Shown here: positions 42,850-53,202 of the stretch, piece after piece | Layout of the letters: each line of letters begins with the position of its first letter | How positions within the stretch are numbered: the first letter of the stretch is position 1 | Program-made: the position numbers and the translations under genes | Source of the DNA: Anthopleura xanthogrammica | Lineage: Eukaryota > Cnidaria > Anthozoa > Actiniaria > Actiniidae | Assembly: GCA_964019055.1 (NCBI GenBank) | Contig: OZ025210.1 | Location: 11,375,158-11,439,157 of the forward strand | DNA: 64,000 nucleotides | Direction of reading: 5' to 3' | Notes under the pieces: generated by a model | Told to the model about the DNA's origin: nothing | What the model saw: the letters and a program-made list of their open reading frames with translations, nothing else | The model's database searches: none

Positions 42850-43290
42850 GTGGGCTGCAAATATTAAACGATTTTCGACACTTTTTTTAATATCATTTTG
42901 AGCTTGATAATGGTGTTAGATGAACACCGAAACGTCGTTTCATATTTCGTGACTAGTTTTACCATAAAAGCCGGCCATTTAGAAATTAAATTTGTGGATT
43001 AGATGGCCGACAGCCAGAAGACAATGTTTACCAAGCTTAAGTCTAGGGAAGCTTGACTTAGTGGCATACTTTGCGTTAACGAAACAAAAAAGTAAAAACT
43101 CAAATCTACCGAGTTTTATCGGGTTCGCTTAGCCGTTTGGGACATAAATGAATATCAGTTGACTGCGGCCATTCGAATTTTGAACTGAGATTTTGGCAGC
43201 TGGTTACCAATCATTTAGATAAATCAATACCTTAAAGTTTGTATTAAGATTTCATTCATAAACTGACTTCTGATTTAAGATGTCAATTAA
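42850..43290 (-). repeat. 3' flank of A4 shared with the 11.5-kb region
   Basis: Counterpart of 11525-11890 (shared landmarks GGGCTGCAAATATT, TTTGTGGATTAG, GAGTTTTATC, TTAAGATGTCAA). It carries an extra insert around 42880-42990 that the other copy lacks. Confidence 0.6.
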
Positions 43291-43477
43291 TTTCGCTAAA
43301 TACATCCTTTTTGCCACTTGAGAAATTGATTTAAGAAGCACTGACAGTTCTGTAATACTTTTCAAGTCATCGGGATTTTTACTTGTTTGAAGGAGGAAGA
43401 ATCGTATTGTATCTTGTGCCGTTGTAGCCATGTATGTGCAAGCGCATTCATCAAAAATCAATCATTTCACTGACTTA

Positions 43478-44479
43478 TTATATACCGTCAAATCCACGAT
43501 TTGTCTGACTTCTCTGTTGCATCGCATTTCTCTGTTGTCTTGTAGTTGATGGGTGATTGGTCTGATTTTCCTCATCTGCTTCGACTGATGAAAAACAGCA
43601 TTCACAGAATTCGAGAGAGGTTAGACTACCAGATACTACATTCTTCACTAAAAAAATGAACTGATCAGTTTCAAAACCGTACAAAATCCAAACCATAGTA
43701 CGGATAACGAGAAATGAAACATCCTGAAAGAGTCTTGTAATCTTTATATACTTCTTTGAGTTATTTGACTCTTCCAGTGCTCCTACATAAATCATATGAA
43801 AGATTAAGAATGAAAGCGAGCACAAAACTTGCACTGCAATTTCCATTGAGCCCCCTTCTTTCAAAGCAGAGTATGTCGACTCAGTACAATTAGACTGACG
43901 GTTCTTACTGTATTGTTCATCGTTCATCGTAGTGTTGTAAGTATTACTGGAGTGTAGAGGTGTACAGGATGGAGCACCCAAGGCAAGAAGCTCCGCCATC
44001 TCATAGATATCGATAAAGTCAACTATAACTTTGTAGATCATCTTCTTGTCGTTTCTCAGATGTTGGCATTTGCATCCATATATCATCGGTATGCCAGACA
44101 CTAATGGAATAAGGCCCATTTTGTGAACTAGTAGGTATGAAAATACACCTTCCCGCTCTTCAGGGTACGTTGGCAAACGTTCATAGTAATGATATCTTGT
44201 AATGAGTGTGAAGGAAATGGCCAAAAGAACCATGACACTCGAACAAGAAAGCCGGCAGTTTATTTTCAGTTTACTTTCATCTTCACATGTTTTAAAAGCC
44301 CATACGATACAACCAAGATTCCAGAGAAGGGATATTAATATGAACACAATACGTACCACACTGTTAATGAAACCAACAACTATTGACAGAGTTAAACAAA
44401 ATGCCATGTTGAAGAAGCAAATAGCTTGTGTCGTAATCCAAATTGTCATGCAGCGAAAAAGGCAGCACACATCTGCCAT
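43478..44479 (-). CDS. TMEM26-like multi-pass membrane protein, type A (copy A4)
   Basis: Encodes 333 residues from the ATG at 44479; the frame is open to a TTG at 44527, in conserved leader sequence. Starts MADVCCLFRCMTIWITTQAI. About eight helices, with DFIDIYEMAELL in helix 5 and FLVKN before helix 8. The helix 7 motif is altered to QDVSFLVIR, losing the proline kept in all other copies here. The loop between helices 5 and 6 has sequons NTT and NCT. The tail CECCFSSVEADEENQ matches A1, so A1 and A4 form one tail class and A2/A3 another. Orientation is opposite to A1-A3; the type B gene B4 lies 1.3 kb upstream on the same strand. Confidence 0.8.
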   Translation of the reverse strand: MADVCCLFRCMTIWITTQAICFFNMAFCLTLSIVVGFINSVVRIVFILISLLWNLGCIVWAFKTCEDESKLKINCRLSCSSVMVLLAISFTLITRYHYYERLPTYPEEREGVFSYLLVHKMGLIPLVSGIPMIYGCKCQHLRNDKKMIYKVIVDFIDIYEMAELLALGAPSCTPLHSSNTYNTTMNDEQYSKNRQSNCTESTYSALKEGGSMEIAVQVLCSLSFLIFHMIYVGALEESNNSKKYIKITRLFQDVSFLVIRTMVWILYGFETDQFIFLVKNVVSGSLTSLEFCECCFSSVEADEENQTNHPSTTRQQRNAMQQRSQTNRGFDGI

Positions 44480-44590
44480 GATCGTTCCCTTCGGGCTCAG
44501 ATACGGAATATCTTTGGCTGGTTTCAATGATAAAATTTTCAGTTCAATTCAATTCCCCCACGTTTCCTCGTTCAGCGACACTACCTCGGT
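44480..44590 (-). promoter_or_regulatory. Conserved leader of type A genes (A4, shortened)
   Basis: On the minus strand AGTGTCGCTGAACGAGGAAA, then TGAAACCAGCC and CCGTATCTGAGCCCGAAGG, correspond to the last 110 bases of the A2/A3 leader. The match ends near 44590, so the upstream half with ACAGCGGCCAC is missing here. Confidence 0.5.
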
Positions 44591-45804
44591 TGGCAGATCA
44601 ATTCTAAGAAATGAAAAAACACTTGATTTGCATTCAGGAAATAGTTCCACTTGACTGCATGATCGTAAATAATAGCTTGAAACTTTGCGAACTGATTTAT
44701 CACTTATTTAATTAAAGGGGAAATGTTTGCGTAGACAGACGCTGTTAAGCAAAATTAATTTTGCTCACAAACGTTCATCCAGATTTTTTTCATTAATTTA
44801 CTCTTTCATCTATTTTATTTTCCGTATAAGTATCTTAAATATGTAGGTGTACTACAGTCCTTGACCTTAGTTATACTAATTCATTGCCATCGATATCCTA
44901 TCGTTTTTCGAGTTCAGCCGACACTTTTGTTAGAGGAATATATACTTATTTCAATAATTAATTTTTTTTTGTTGAAATAAGTATATTAAAAAAGTATACA
45001 AAAAAAAAATCTTCTTATCTTTTAATCTTCTTAGAATTTAGAACCTATTGTTTTATCCTCCAAGTTGAGACGCATTCCGACGTGCTGCGACGGGTCTATA
45101 GTCCTTTTATTCATACAGAAACAGCAGTGTTGAATATCCAAGGAAAGTACAATACGGAGCTTAATATTGACCTAGAAAAACCGGAAGTTCCAGTTGCAAA
45201 ACAAATGGCATGTGCATGTCATTTCGATCAAAAACTTTAGGAAAACTTAGTCTTCCGATTGAAATAATCCCTTTTTCCTGCTCTTTTCTGTTCTTGCGGG
45301 ACCATTTGTCGGAATTTTGTGCGATTACAATCGAGATTACAAAATTTCTTATCATTCCAGCCGTATGGACTGGTTTTAATAGTAAGAACCCAATGCCTCA
45401 CACTCGGTGGTGGTGTACACTATGGCTCATCTTGCAACTTATTTTTAGGTAGCGCACATGTGTAATTGTTAAAGTTTTACTACAAAGTAAAATAATGTAC
45501 GTGAAATAATCCCCCATTAGTACATGCAATAGTTTAAGAATACCCAATTTTCGGTTTCAATCTGTTTTATTATACAGTATAACAATTTCTATATCAAAAA
45601 CATTCCATAACTGGCTAATTGTGCTTAATGGTCTTATAAAAACATTTATGCACAATCATTTCATAAAAATATATTTTTAAACTATCTTTCGTCAATACAT
45701 TACACGGTACAAAAAATAAAGTGGATGTTACAAATGGTAATTTACTTATCAAAGTAATCTATTTATTTATAGTTATTATCACGACATTTCTGGTTCTGAA
45801 TTTC
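44591..45804. other. Non-coding, between A4 and B4
   Basis: No gene is supported. It contains a perfect small hairpin at about 44940-44990 (TACTTATTTCAA / TTGAAATAAGTA) and the half MITE at 45032-45100. The last part is the 3' flank of B4. Confidence 0.4.
45032..45100. mobile_element. MITE, ATAGACCCCTTG family, half element
   Basis: GAACCTATTGTTTTATCCTC, then CGCATTCCGACGTGCTGCGA and GGGTCTATA, match only the right arm of the element at 11120-11255. Confidence 0.65.
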
Positions 45805-46788
45805 TCATTCATCTGAATCATCATCTTGTCTGCAGCAAGCACAACAATCGAGGAAGAACAAGATCACTGAAATCACATTCTTTGCCAAGAAATCAAAATC
45901 TAAAAAGCCATGATTTACTAAAACCAAAATTCGAATGATCAAGAAAGGAATATTTTGATAAAGTTGAGACACTGTTTTAGCAGTTTGTGAACAAATACAA
46001 TTTACCACATTTTGGGCTTCTTCTCGGTGGGCATCATCTTTTTCTGAAGCTTCCTGGACGAGGGTTTTACACTTTGATTTTATAAATTCTTGTATGATAT
46101 TTTTAAAAATGAGAAGAGAAAACACGTTAAATAACGACGTGGAGCAAAAGAATTGCACTGCTATTTCCAAGGGACTTTCTTCTTTTAAGTAAGGTGGTTT
46201 GTGCTGTGAAAGAATCGATGCCATGTCCCAAATATCCGCAAAGTCGAGAATTGCAATCAATAAAATGTACCGGTCTTTATAAAGTCCAATAATTCTGCAT
46301 TCATACATTACTAGTATACCACCAAGAAGAGGGATGATACCCGCTTGGAGAGAAAACAGCACCCATTTGGATTCAAAATGAGGTGACGGATGATAGTAAG
46401 CTTGTCTGGTCAGCAGGGTAAAGGTAGTCGTCAATACTAGACCCAAAGCTGAACAGCTCGAGGAACAAGCCATTTTTATAATAAGTTTCGTCTCTGCTTT
46501 TACAGCTTTTTCTCCATGTTTTACTGTGCTACTGTCTGCTTGTGCTCTTACAGTTCGTACACAACTCAACATAATTAACAAGGAGAGAATGAAGCAATGA
46601 ATGGAATAAAGCCATCCTTTCACTTTTCCAATAAGAACTGCTGTAGCTACAACATAGGCCAAGTTAACTATGCAAACAACAACTGTTGCAATCCTCAGAC
46701 ATCGAATGCCATCTTCGCGTGGCGTGTTTGCTTCTAGCGTGTTCGATGTTTCGTGAGGTGTCTCTTGGACTTCTTCAAGATGCGCCAT
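45805..46788 (-). CDS. TMEM26-like multi-pass membrane protein, type B (copy B4)
   Basis: Encodes 327 residues from an ATG, one exon. N-terminus MAHLEEVQETPHETSNTLEA (one copy of the acidic unit), about eight helices, ILDFADIWDMASIL in helix 5, YQNIPFLIIR before helix 7, AKN at helix 8 and the tail CCACCRQDDDSDE, nearly that of B2. It has a 16-17-residue insertion between helices 2 and 3 (around AQADSSTVKHGEKAV) that no other copy has; the duplicated VRA/VKAETK edges suggest a local duplication or insertion kept in frame. AATAAA occurs shortly after the stop on the minus strand. Confidence 0.8.
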   Translation of the reverse strand: MAHLEEVQETPHETSNTLEANTPREDGIRCLRIATVVVCIVNLAYVVATAVLIGKVKGWLYSIHCFILSLLIMLSCVRTVRAQADSSTVKHGEKAVKAETKLIIKMACSSSCSALGLVLTTTFTLLTRQAYYHPSPHFESKWVLFSLQAGIIPLLGGILVMYECRIIGLYKDRYILLIAILDFADIWDMASILSQHKPPYLKEESPLEIAVQFFCSTSLFNVFSLLIFKNIIQEFIKSKCKTLVQEASEKDDAHREEAQNVVNCICSQTAKTVSQLYQNIPFLIIRILVLVNHGFLDFDFLAKNVISVILFFLDCCACCRQDDDSDE

Positions 46789-46939
46789 TTCAACAGTTTC
46801 GAAACTGGCTGTAATAGTTATTCGATCAAGATTATTTACATTCCTTTGGTTGATAAAATACTTTCTTAAAGCGTCGACTGTTTGCTTAACTGAAACTCTT
46901 TTTAAATTAGTTTTCTGCTTCTTCTTCTTGCCTCATATT

Positions 46940-47025
46940 TGCCAAACACATATCTACTGTCAATGCACCATAGTAACAGCAAATCACTGGCTTCAAACAC
47001 CTGAACGAGGCTGAGTAATAACAAT
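46940..47025 (-). promoter_or_regulatory. Conserved upstream block of type B genes (B4)
   Basis: Minus strand: CTCGTTCAGGTGTTTGAAGC, CAGTGATTTGCTGTTACTAT and GGTGCATTGACAGTAGATAT. The inverted CCAAT box is changed (ATTTG instead of ATTGG), unlike in the other three. Confidence 0.5.
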
Positions 47026-49294
47026 ACGGGACAATTTTTTTCCAAGAATCCGGGGAAATCTAGAAATAGATGTTCTTAGTTTTATTGTTGTGGCTACTGT
47101 TTCCATAGCAGCGGGATTTTGCTAACGAGAGAAAGGACAACGATGATTAATACTCGGCGCCGGATTTACCAAGACTAAGCAGCTGCGGCGGAAGCTGAAA
47201 ATCATTGGGGGGAGGGGAGGGGGGGCACTACAATTTTTTTTTCTATAAAATACAAAATACAAATGCCTTAAAAATATTTATGATTAATAGTTTATGATTT
47301 ATCCAAACCACAATTTTTTTTTTGGAGGGGGGGGGTGGGGGCTGGCCCCCTAAAAACAATAAGTTGGGGTGCCTCCCCCGCTTCCGCCGCCCTTGCCAAG
47401 TGGTTCAGTTAATGGAACAATACTCCTTGGTTGCAACAAGCTGCCAGACACACGATATGTCGACTTTAGTCAAGTGGTTACACACCTATAACTGATACTA
47501 ACATCCAAAATGTCACAGTTAGTCGGGAGTTGCACCGTATTTAGCACATAAACTCTTATCAACTTTTTCATCGTCTCAACGGACTTATAACTTTTTTATT
47601 GTTAGAATGTGGAAGTCTTATTAATAAATGACTTATGTTAGTGCTTGAGATTCCTGGGTATGCTTTGCGTCCATTGTATTTGATACTAAAGGGGATAGTA
47701 GCGTAAGCCAGTTCAAAGTTTAAGAAGTTTAAGAACTTTTAACTGGCTTATATGTTGATGCCTCGGCAATACACAAAAATGACTGATGATAATGATGATG
47801 ATAACTGAATTTGCTCGATATTTTTCTCTCTCTAGATCTTAGAGCTTGCCCCAGTTATTGGTACACCTCCCCTCCTATCAAATATCGAGGTTCGTCCTTA
47901 ATTAAATCAATATCAGCATCATCATTTCTTGTGACGCATGGCGACGCATCAGGACAAAGATATTTGTGTTTATTTAAGTAAGGGTTAGAAAATAAACGCG
48001 AGTTCTTTATGGTATTTAGAGCTCCGAGCATTGACAGAAATGGGAAGAGCTTTAAATCATTGCGAAGAGCTTTAAATCCCATAAAGCACGAGTTTTTATT
48101 CTCTAACCCATTTAGAATATAAAGTCATACTCATACTCACGAGATTATTGTTTGTATGCATTTGTTTGCTACGTTTTTTTGTTCCCCTCCCAAGAGAAAA
48201 AGAATCGTTGAATAAAAGTACATATTTTTTTCAGTAGCTTTGAAATAACAGAAATACAATGAAATGCTGTGTTCATTAAGAACCTGTGATGGTCTGTCCC
48301 CCGAGACTTCAGAATTTTAATCGAGAATTTACATAGTCAGTTGTAACTGTAACATGAAGAGACGTAAGCGGCCAAGGTTTTTTTTGTCGACAAGTTTCAA
48401 TATAATTTCAAGACAAAATTGTAAGTACAAGAAAAAAACACGCTTTTCGAGTTTTATCTCATAAAATGCTAAACATGCTAAAATTGTGTCATAAGACATG
48501 TCTGACAAATTGTTAATGTATTTATTTCGAATTACAGTTTGATCATGACTAGATGTCAGAGCTCGAGCGAATGTCCAAAACCGTCATAATTTTCTACTCC
48601 AATGCCATGTGCAGAAGCCGGTAAGAAACCAAATCTTATCTAATTTAGTAATACCTGACGTCAAAGAACGCAAATAAGTGGCCGTTTGAAAACTGAATAT
48701 TGGCAAGATGTGGTCCGAAATCGATTCAAAGAAATCACAGAAATGCCACCAAAAGTTGATATTTCGATTTTACGGGAAAAGGCACAAAGCAATTCGTTTC
48801 TTGTATAGTTGGGCCAAATATCGTACAAATCACATCTGTTAGTTTCTGTTGATTTGCAAAGTTAGTACAAGTGCCAAAGAAATATATATTAAGTTACTCC
48901 TTCCCTGTTAAGATTCATTTTAGAAACAATATACTTGTGTTATAATATATAGCTAATTCAATTAACATGAAACAAAACCTAAAGCTTTGAGAGCGGAATC
49001 ATGAAACTTATTTCACCGTGGCATTATTACAATCAGAAACTCACTGTGTGCTCGCAAATTCTATTACTTGGACACATATTCCTTAATTTATAGATAGCCA
49101 CAGTGAAGGTTATTGATAAAAAAAGCAAATAATGTTTGGGCCTTTCTTTTTAGCGACGACAATGTAATTGAAATTATGAGCTGTATATTACGTATTTCAG
49201 AGATGATTTAAAACGCTAAGACTTCGAAAACGCTACAATCGAAATGTAATCAGATTTGTTGTTTTATTTTCTTTAAAATATTTACATATTGTTA
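47026..49294. other. Non-coding, right edge of the TMEM26-like array
   Basis: The first 100 bases continue the conserved type B upstream region (CTAACGAGAGAAAG near 47120). At 47150-47400 is a G-rich, repeat-like segment with two poly-G tracts, possibly a MITE. No gene is supported in the remaining 1.9 kb. Confidence 0.4.
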
Positions 49295-49440
49295 CAGCGC
49301 AACGCGCAAAAGTATGACCACTTTTAATATATTCGCATACTTCTATGCACAGGTTTAACGTGTCTGTTTAAAGTACAAAATCCCGTGTATAGAGGTATGC
49401 GAATACATTAAATGTGGTCATACTTTTGCGCGTCGCGCTG
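49295..49440. mobile_element. Tc1/mariner-type MITE, 146 bp, TA target
   Basis: CAGCGCAACGCGCAAAAGTA at left pairs with TACTTTTGCGCGTCGCGCTG at right; arms extend about 58 bases (TTCGCATACTTCTATGCAC / GTGTATAGAGGTATGCGAA). TA flanks both ends. Confidence 0.85.
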
Positions 49441-49723
49441 TAATACCTCCAAAAACATTTTTGCATTCATAATACATGTGGCGCTTAATCGGGGCGGCGT
49501 TTAAACAAGTAAATACTATATACGTATTAGTGAAATTAAGTCAGTCCCCTACTTTACTTTTAACTTGTATGATGTTTGTTTCGACTTCTACGTGTTCTGT
49601 AACACTGTTTACATGAAACCGCATTGTAAATACTTATGCTAAGGTCTGCTAAGGATCAATATTGTAGAGCTGAATATTCAATACTAGTAGACCGACTGCC
49701 AATTTTTATAGCATAAAGGATTC

Positions 49724-49822
49724 ATATTACATGCAACCAAACTTACAACTATAATCGATGTGTAGATCAAGCTGCTCGATAGCTATACTTGTAGCTAGTT
49801 GTTATCACATAATTCATATCAT
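49724..49822 (-). repeat. Inverted single copy of the 90-bp repeat
   Basis: Its reverse complement (AACTAGCTACAAGTATAGCT, ATCGATTATAGTTGTAAGTT) matches the fourth unit of the array at 10850-10930. It shows the repeat is dispersed, not only local. Confidence 0.65.
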
Positions 49823-50240
49823 TCGATTCAAGCTGCGCTAGCCTGCGTGCAGCCCGACTTTTCACGCAGGCTAATACAAGCAGGCTAATTCAAGCCCCAT
49901 TCCAAAAAGAATGAATGGGCCCGATTCACAAAATCTGTAGCACTGTCACAGATTTTCTCATGTCGGGCTTGAATCGGTGCACTAAAATACACACACGATT
50001 TGCTTCCCGACATATTCTGACGAATAATCGGGCCGAAAATCGCAGCGTGTAGATGGGCTTTTACATATTATGAGATAAAGCTCTAAACTATTACTAATAT
50101 CAAGATGCTTTTTCGCGGATTTTTGGAGTTCATGTTGACGTTGCTGCTACGGTCACGTGTCCTGAGTATCAACGCTAATCGGCCAGAAAAAGAAACGAGG
50201 TGACATGTCATGACCAGTTACCCCAAATGGCGGGAACCAA

Positions 50241-50450
50241 TAGACCCTTTTCGAATATGGCGTCTATGACGTCAAACGAGGAGAATGAGAATGTCCCGGA
50301 TGTCGAAACCCAATGATTTCCACTAACAGTATCATCCGGGACTAGAATGCCCCGGATTTCAATACACAAACATTACCACTCATTACATCCGGGTCTCTAG
50401 GACTCCTCGTTGGACGTCATAGATGCCATATTCGAAAAGCAAGGCTCTAT
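50241..50450. mobile_element. MITE with about 40-bp inverted ends
   Basis: TAGACCCTTTTCGAATATGG, then GACGTCAAACGAGGAG, pairs with CTCCTCGTTGGACGTCAT and CCATATTCGAAAAGCAAGG at right. The interior has a further inverted pair around ATCCGGG. Non-coding. Confidence 0.8.
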
Positions 50451-51033
50451 AAATAACGAGCCAATCAGAACTGTTCTAGGTGTCATTATAATTTCAATGT
50501 ATTCATTAGCATGCCGGGTTCGAAAAAATTGGAAACTGTAATTACATGTCCGGGAGAACAATAGCCATTATGTGCGACGTAGTGCAAGTTGCCTAGCTGT
50601 TTGTTGACGAGTAGTACAATACATTTTTCATTTTTCAAAATATTTTTTTTATCTAATCTTTATAAGGGATGTATTGTTTGTTTGCTGGAGGTTTTTGTAT
50701 TAATAAAAAGACTGTTTAAGGCCGATTTTAGCTTTTTTTGTTTTTGAAAAAGAATTAAAAAACGTAGTACTGTATCTTGGTTACAAAAAAATGTTTTTGC
50801 ATAATTTTCTTGTTTTTGTGTTTCGTCTAATCTTTTTCTTGTTATCATTGGTTGCTAATCTCAAACTAATTTATCACACGAGGTGACTGTCAGTATAATT
50901 CAATTGAAACAATCTTAGACTCGCGTTAAAAGCTTTTGTCACTCTCTCAATCTTGGGCTTTGATTTATGACGAAGATCACACTTGACGATGTTAACTTTA
51001 AGATTAACATTCACTCCGAAAAATACCTTCCAA
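50451..51033. other. Non-coding, upstream of the 51034 gene
   Basis: No gene; the minus frame at 50660-50848 is low-complexity lysine-rich and not supported. The in-frame ATG at 50989 is an alternative start for the next gene. Confidence 0.4.
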
Positions 51034-51444
51034 ATGCTTCCCTTACATTACATTCTTCTTTTCTCGCTCATTTTGGGAAGAATTCGTTTGAGTTCAGCCT
51101 CGAACAACACTAAAGTCCCGAACAGTATGGCTTCGAGTAATATCACAAAACCAACAACAGCCCTAGAGCGATTCTTACATGAAAATGCCTTAGTGGATCG
51201 ACCAAGAGGAGTCCTTGTTATTACAATAATATCGCTGGGTATAGCTATTGGATTACTGGCTTTTTTATTGACGATGAGGAGCCTAAGAAGCAAGGAAAAT
51301 AATGTGCAGTTCAGTTTTCATGGGTATGACTGTGTTGGCTATACAAAGAGAAGATTCGCCTGCAGGGATTGGAAAGTCATGGAAAATTCTTCAGATGATA
51401 ATTTAGGCCCACCTCGACGTCTTATCGCATCTACTTCAGTTTGA
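51034..51444 (+). CDS. Small single-pass (type I) membrane protein, unknown family
   Basis: Encodes 136 residues in one exon from the ATG at 51034, chosen because it gives a clean signal peptide (MLPLHYILLFSLILGRIRLS, cleavage near SSASNN). An in-frame ATG at 50989 would add 15 residues; the open frame itself starts at a TTG. The outer part (about 24-57) is Ser/Asn/Thr-rich with sequons at N24 and N36. Membrane helix 58-80 (GVLVITIISLGIAIGLLAFL), basic stop-transfer RSLRSK, then a 50-residue tail with three tyrosine or aromatic motifs (FHGYDCVGY) and PPRR. Same layout as the genes at 2114 and 55078. Function unknown. Confidence 0.6.
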   Translation: MLPLHYILLFSLILGRIRLSSASNNTKVPNSMASSNITKPTTALERFLHENALVDRPRGVLVITIISLGIAIGLLAFLLTMRSLRSKENNVQFSFHGYDCVGYTKRRFACRDWKVMENSSDDNLGPPRRLIASTSV

Positions 51445-51634
51445 GAAAAATCAAAACTTTTTATCTTAATGAGATGGACTGATTTTATCGTACTGCTCTA
51501 GTAAAGTGTACTTTCAAGAATAGATGAAAAGACTTGGAAGAGGTCGGACAGGTATGAGAGGCCATTGAAGAGCGAGGACGTATTCGAAGGCAGCTCTGCC
51601 TAACTTCTTTTTTTTGGCAATTTTTGGGGATTGA

Positions 51635-51975
51635 ACTATGAAGACCACTTACTTAGCAGATCCCATCCACCCTTGTTTTAAGGAAAATTGTGTGAGATCA
51701 CTGAAAATAAAATAAAAAAACAAATAAAAACACTTGCTTAGCAGGCAGCACACTAACCAACCAAGCCACACTTGCTCCTAAAAACAGGTGTGGGAAAGGT
51801 CACCGTGAATCAAACTATGAGCCTCTTGCTTAGCAGGCAGCACACTAACTCACCAAGCCACACTTTTTGATGTCACTGAGGGTCAAACTATGGATGTCTT
51901 GCTCAGCAGGCAGTGTACTGTTCCTTAAAACAAGTGTTTGAGGACACTAAGGATCAAACTATGGACCTCTAACGA
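51635..51975. repeat. Degenerate tandem repeat, unit about 100 bases, about four copies
   Basis: The elements ATCAAACTATG, CTTGCTTAGCAGGCAGCACA and CTAACCAACCAAGCCACACT recur in order from 51635 to 51975 with drift. It follows the 51034 gene by about 200 bases. Confidence 0.65.
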
Positions 51976-52343
51976 AAGAGCACTCTACGAAAATCATCAA
52001 TCATAAATATGTAAATATTAATTTTCTGAGAATCCAATTGCAACGATCTCCAATTTCCTTTTTTATCAAGTATGTCCACTGCGAGAGTAAAGGAGTAACG
52101 AAAAAGCTACAGTTTATGTTGAAATACGTTTTGAAGAAAAAATATAGATTTAAGTTAATGCTGAAAAAATAAAGCAAGCCGAAGCCGGATTCAAAAGTAA
52201 ATTTCAAGAAAGAATTAGATAATGAGTGATTACACCTAATTTCTAGTCTTTTTAAGAAATCATTTTGACAGGTCAATAATTGATGATAAATTGACTCTGA
52301 AGTATAGCCAACACTATTGCTTGACCTTAACATTACATTACTT

Positions 52344-52783
52344 AGACCCCTTTCACACTAATGTACATGTGTTTTTCCTTTGAAAACACAATACTTTTCG
52401 ACGCGATTCAAAGGCTTTGCGTCCACACTAAAACGATCGATCGAATATGCTGAACGTTTTGATCGAAAACGCATACATTTGAAAACTCTCTCCAGAGTTT
52501 AGACATTTGAGAACGGATGCCATATGTATGAGTGTGAAATGTGTATGTAAAATGGATGCCGTTTTAAAAATGCTGACGTCATTCGCACCGGCACGTCTGT
52601 CTTGCGCATGCGCAGATGATGATATTCCATCATTTCTGATCGCATCTGCTTTTTTGATTGTCTTAGTTCAGACCATTGAAAACGCTATGATAACGATAGT
52701 GTCGACGTGGACCGGAGGTTTCGATGCGTTTTCCGGTGAGAGAAACAAAGCATTTTAAAATGCATTAGTGTGGACTGGGGCTT
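52344..52783. mobile_element. MITE with CACACTAATG-type ends
   Basis: Left AGACCCCTTTCACACTAATG and right CATTAGTGTGGACTGGGGCT are imperfect inverted repeats. The interior is non-coding; the frame at 52507-52758 lies inside it and is an artefact. Confidence 0.55.
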
Positions 52784-52977
52784 AGCTTAATGTTTGTTCG
52801 GATAAAAGCATAGAATGAAATGTCATCAATTTTTCTCATGAATATCTCTAAAACCTTTTTATGCTCACAAAAAATGAGGTATATTCATGAGTGTCTTGTG
52901 ATATGGGCTGACCTCGTTCGCGAAGACAGGAAGCCAGGCCTGAGGTTTAGTGGAAAAAAATAGCCAAGATGCATAGA

Positions 52978-53020
52978 GTGATTCTCATAAACCCGTGAAA
53001 TGCACTTTAGCGTATTACGC
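52978..53020. mobile_element. Half-site related to the 32194 MITE
   Basis: AGAGTGATTCTCATAAACCC, then GTGAAATGCACTTTAGCG and TATTACGC, resemble one terminus of the MITEs at 32194 and 36316. No second end is seen. Confidence 0.5.
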
Positions 53021-53068
53021 ACTACTTCACTCTGATTCTTTTGTTTTCTATTGTGATTTTTTTTTACT

Positions 53069-53202
53069 ATAGACCTCTTGCAACACGTCGGAATGCAGCT
53101 CAATTTGGAGGGCAAAACAATAGGTTCCAATTCTCAAAAGATTGAAGTTATTTTGTTTTGCCCTCCAAATTGATCTGCTCTGACGTCACATTCAAGGGGT
53201 AT
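53069..53202. mobile_element. MITE, ATAGACCCCTTG family
   Basis: ATAGACCTCTTGCAACACGT, then GAATGCAGCTCAATTTGGAG, with the opposite arm CTCCAAATTGATCTGCTCTG and CAAGGGGTAT. More diverged at the right end. Confidence 0.8.
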
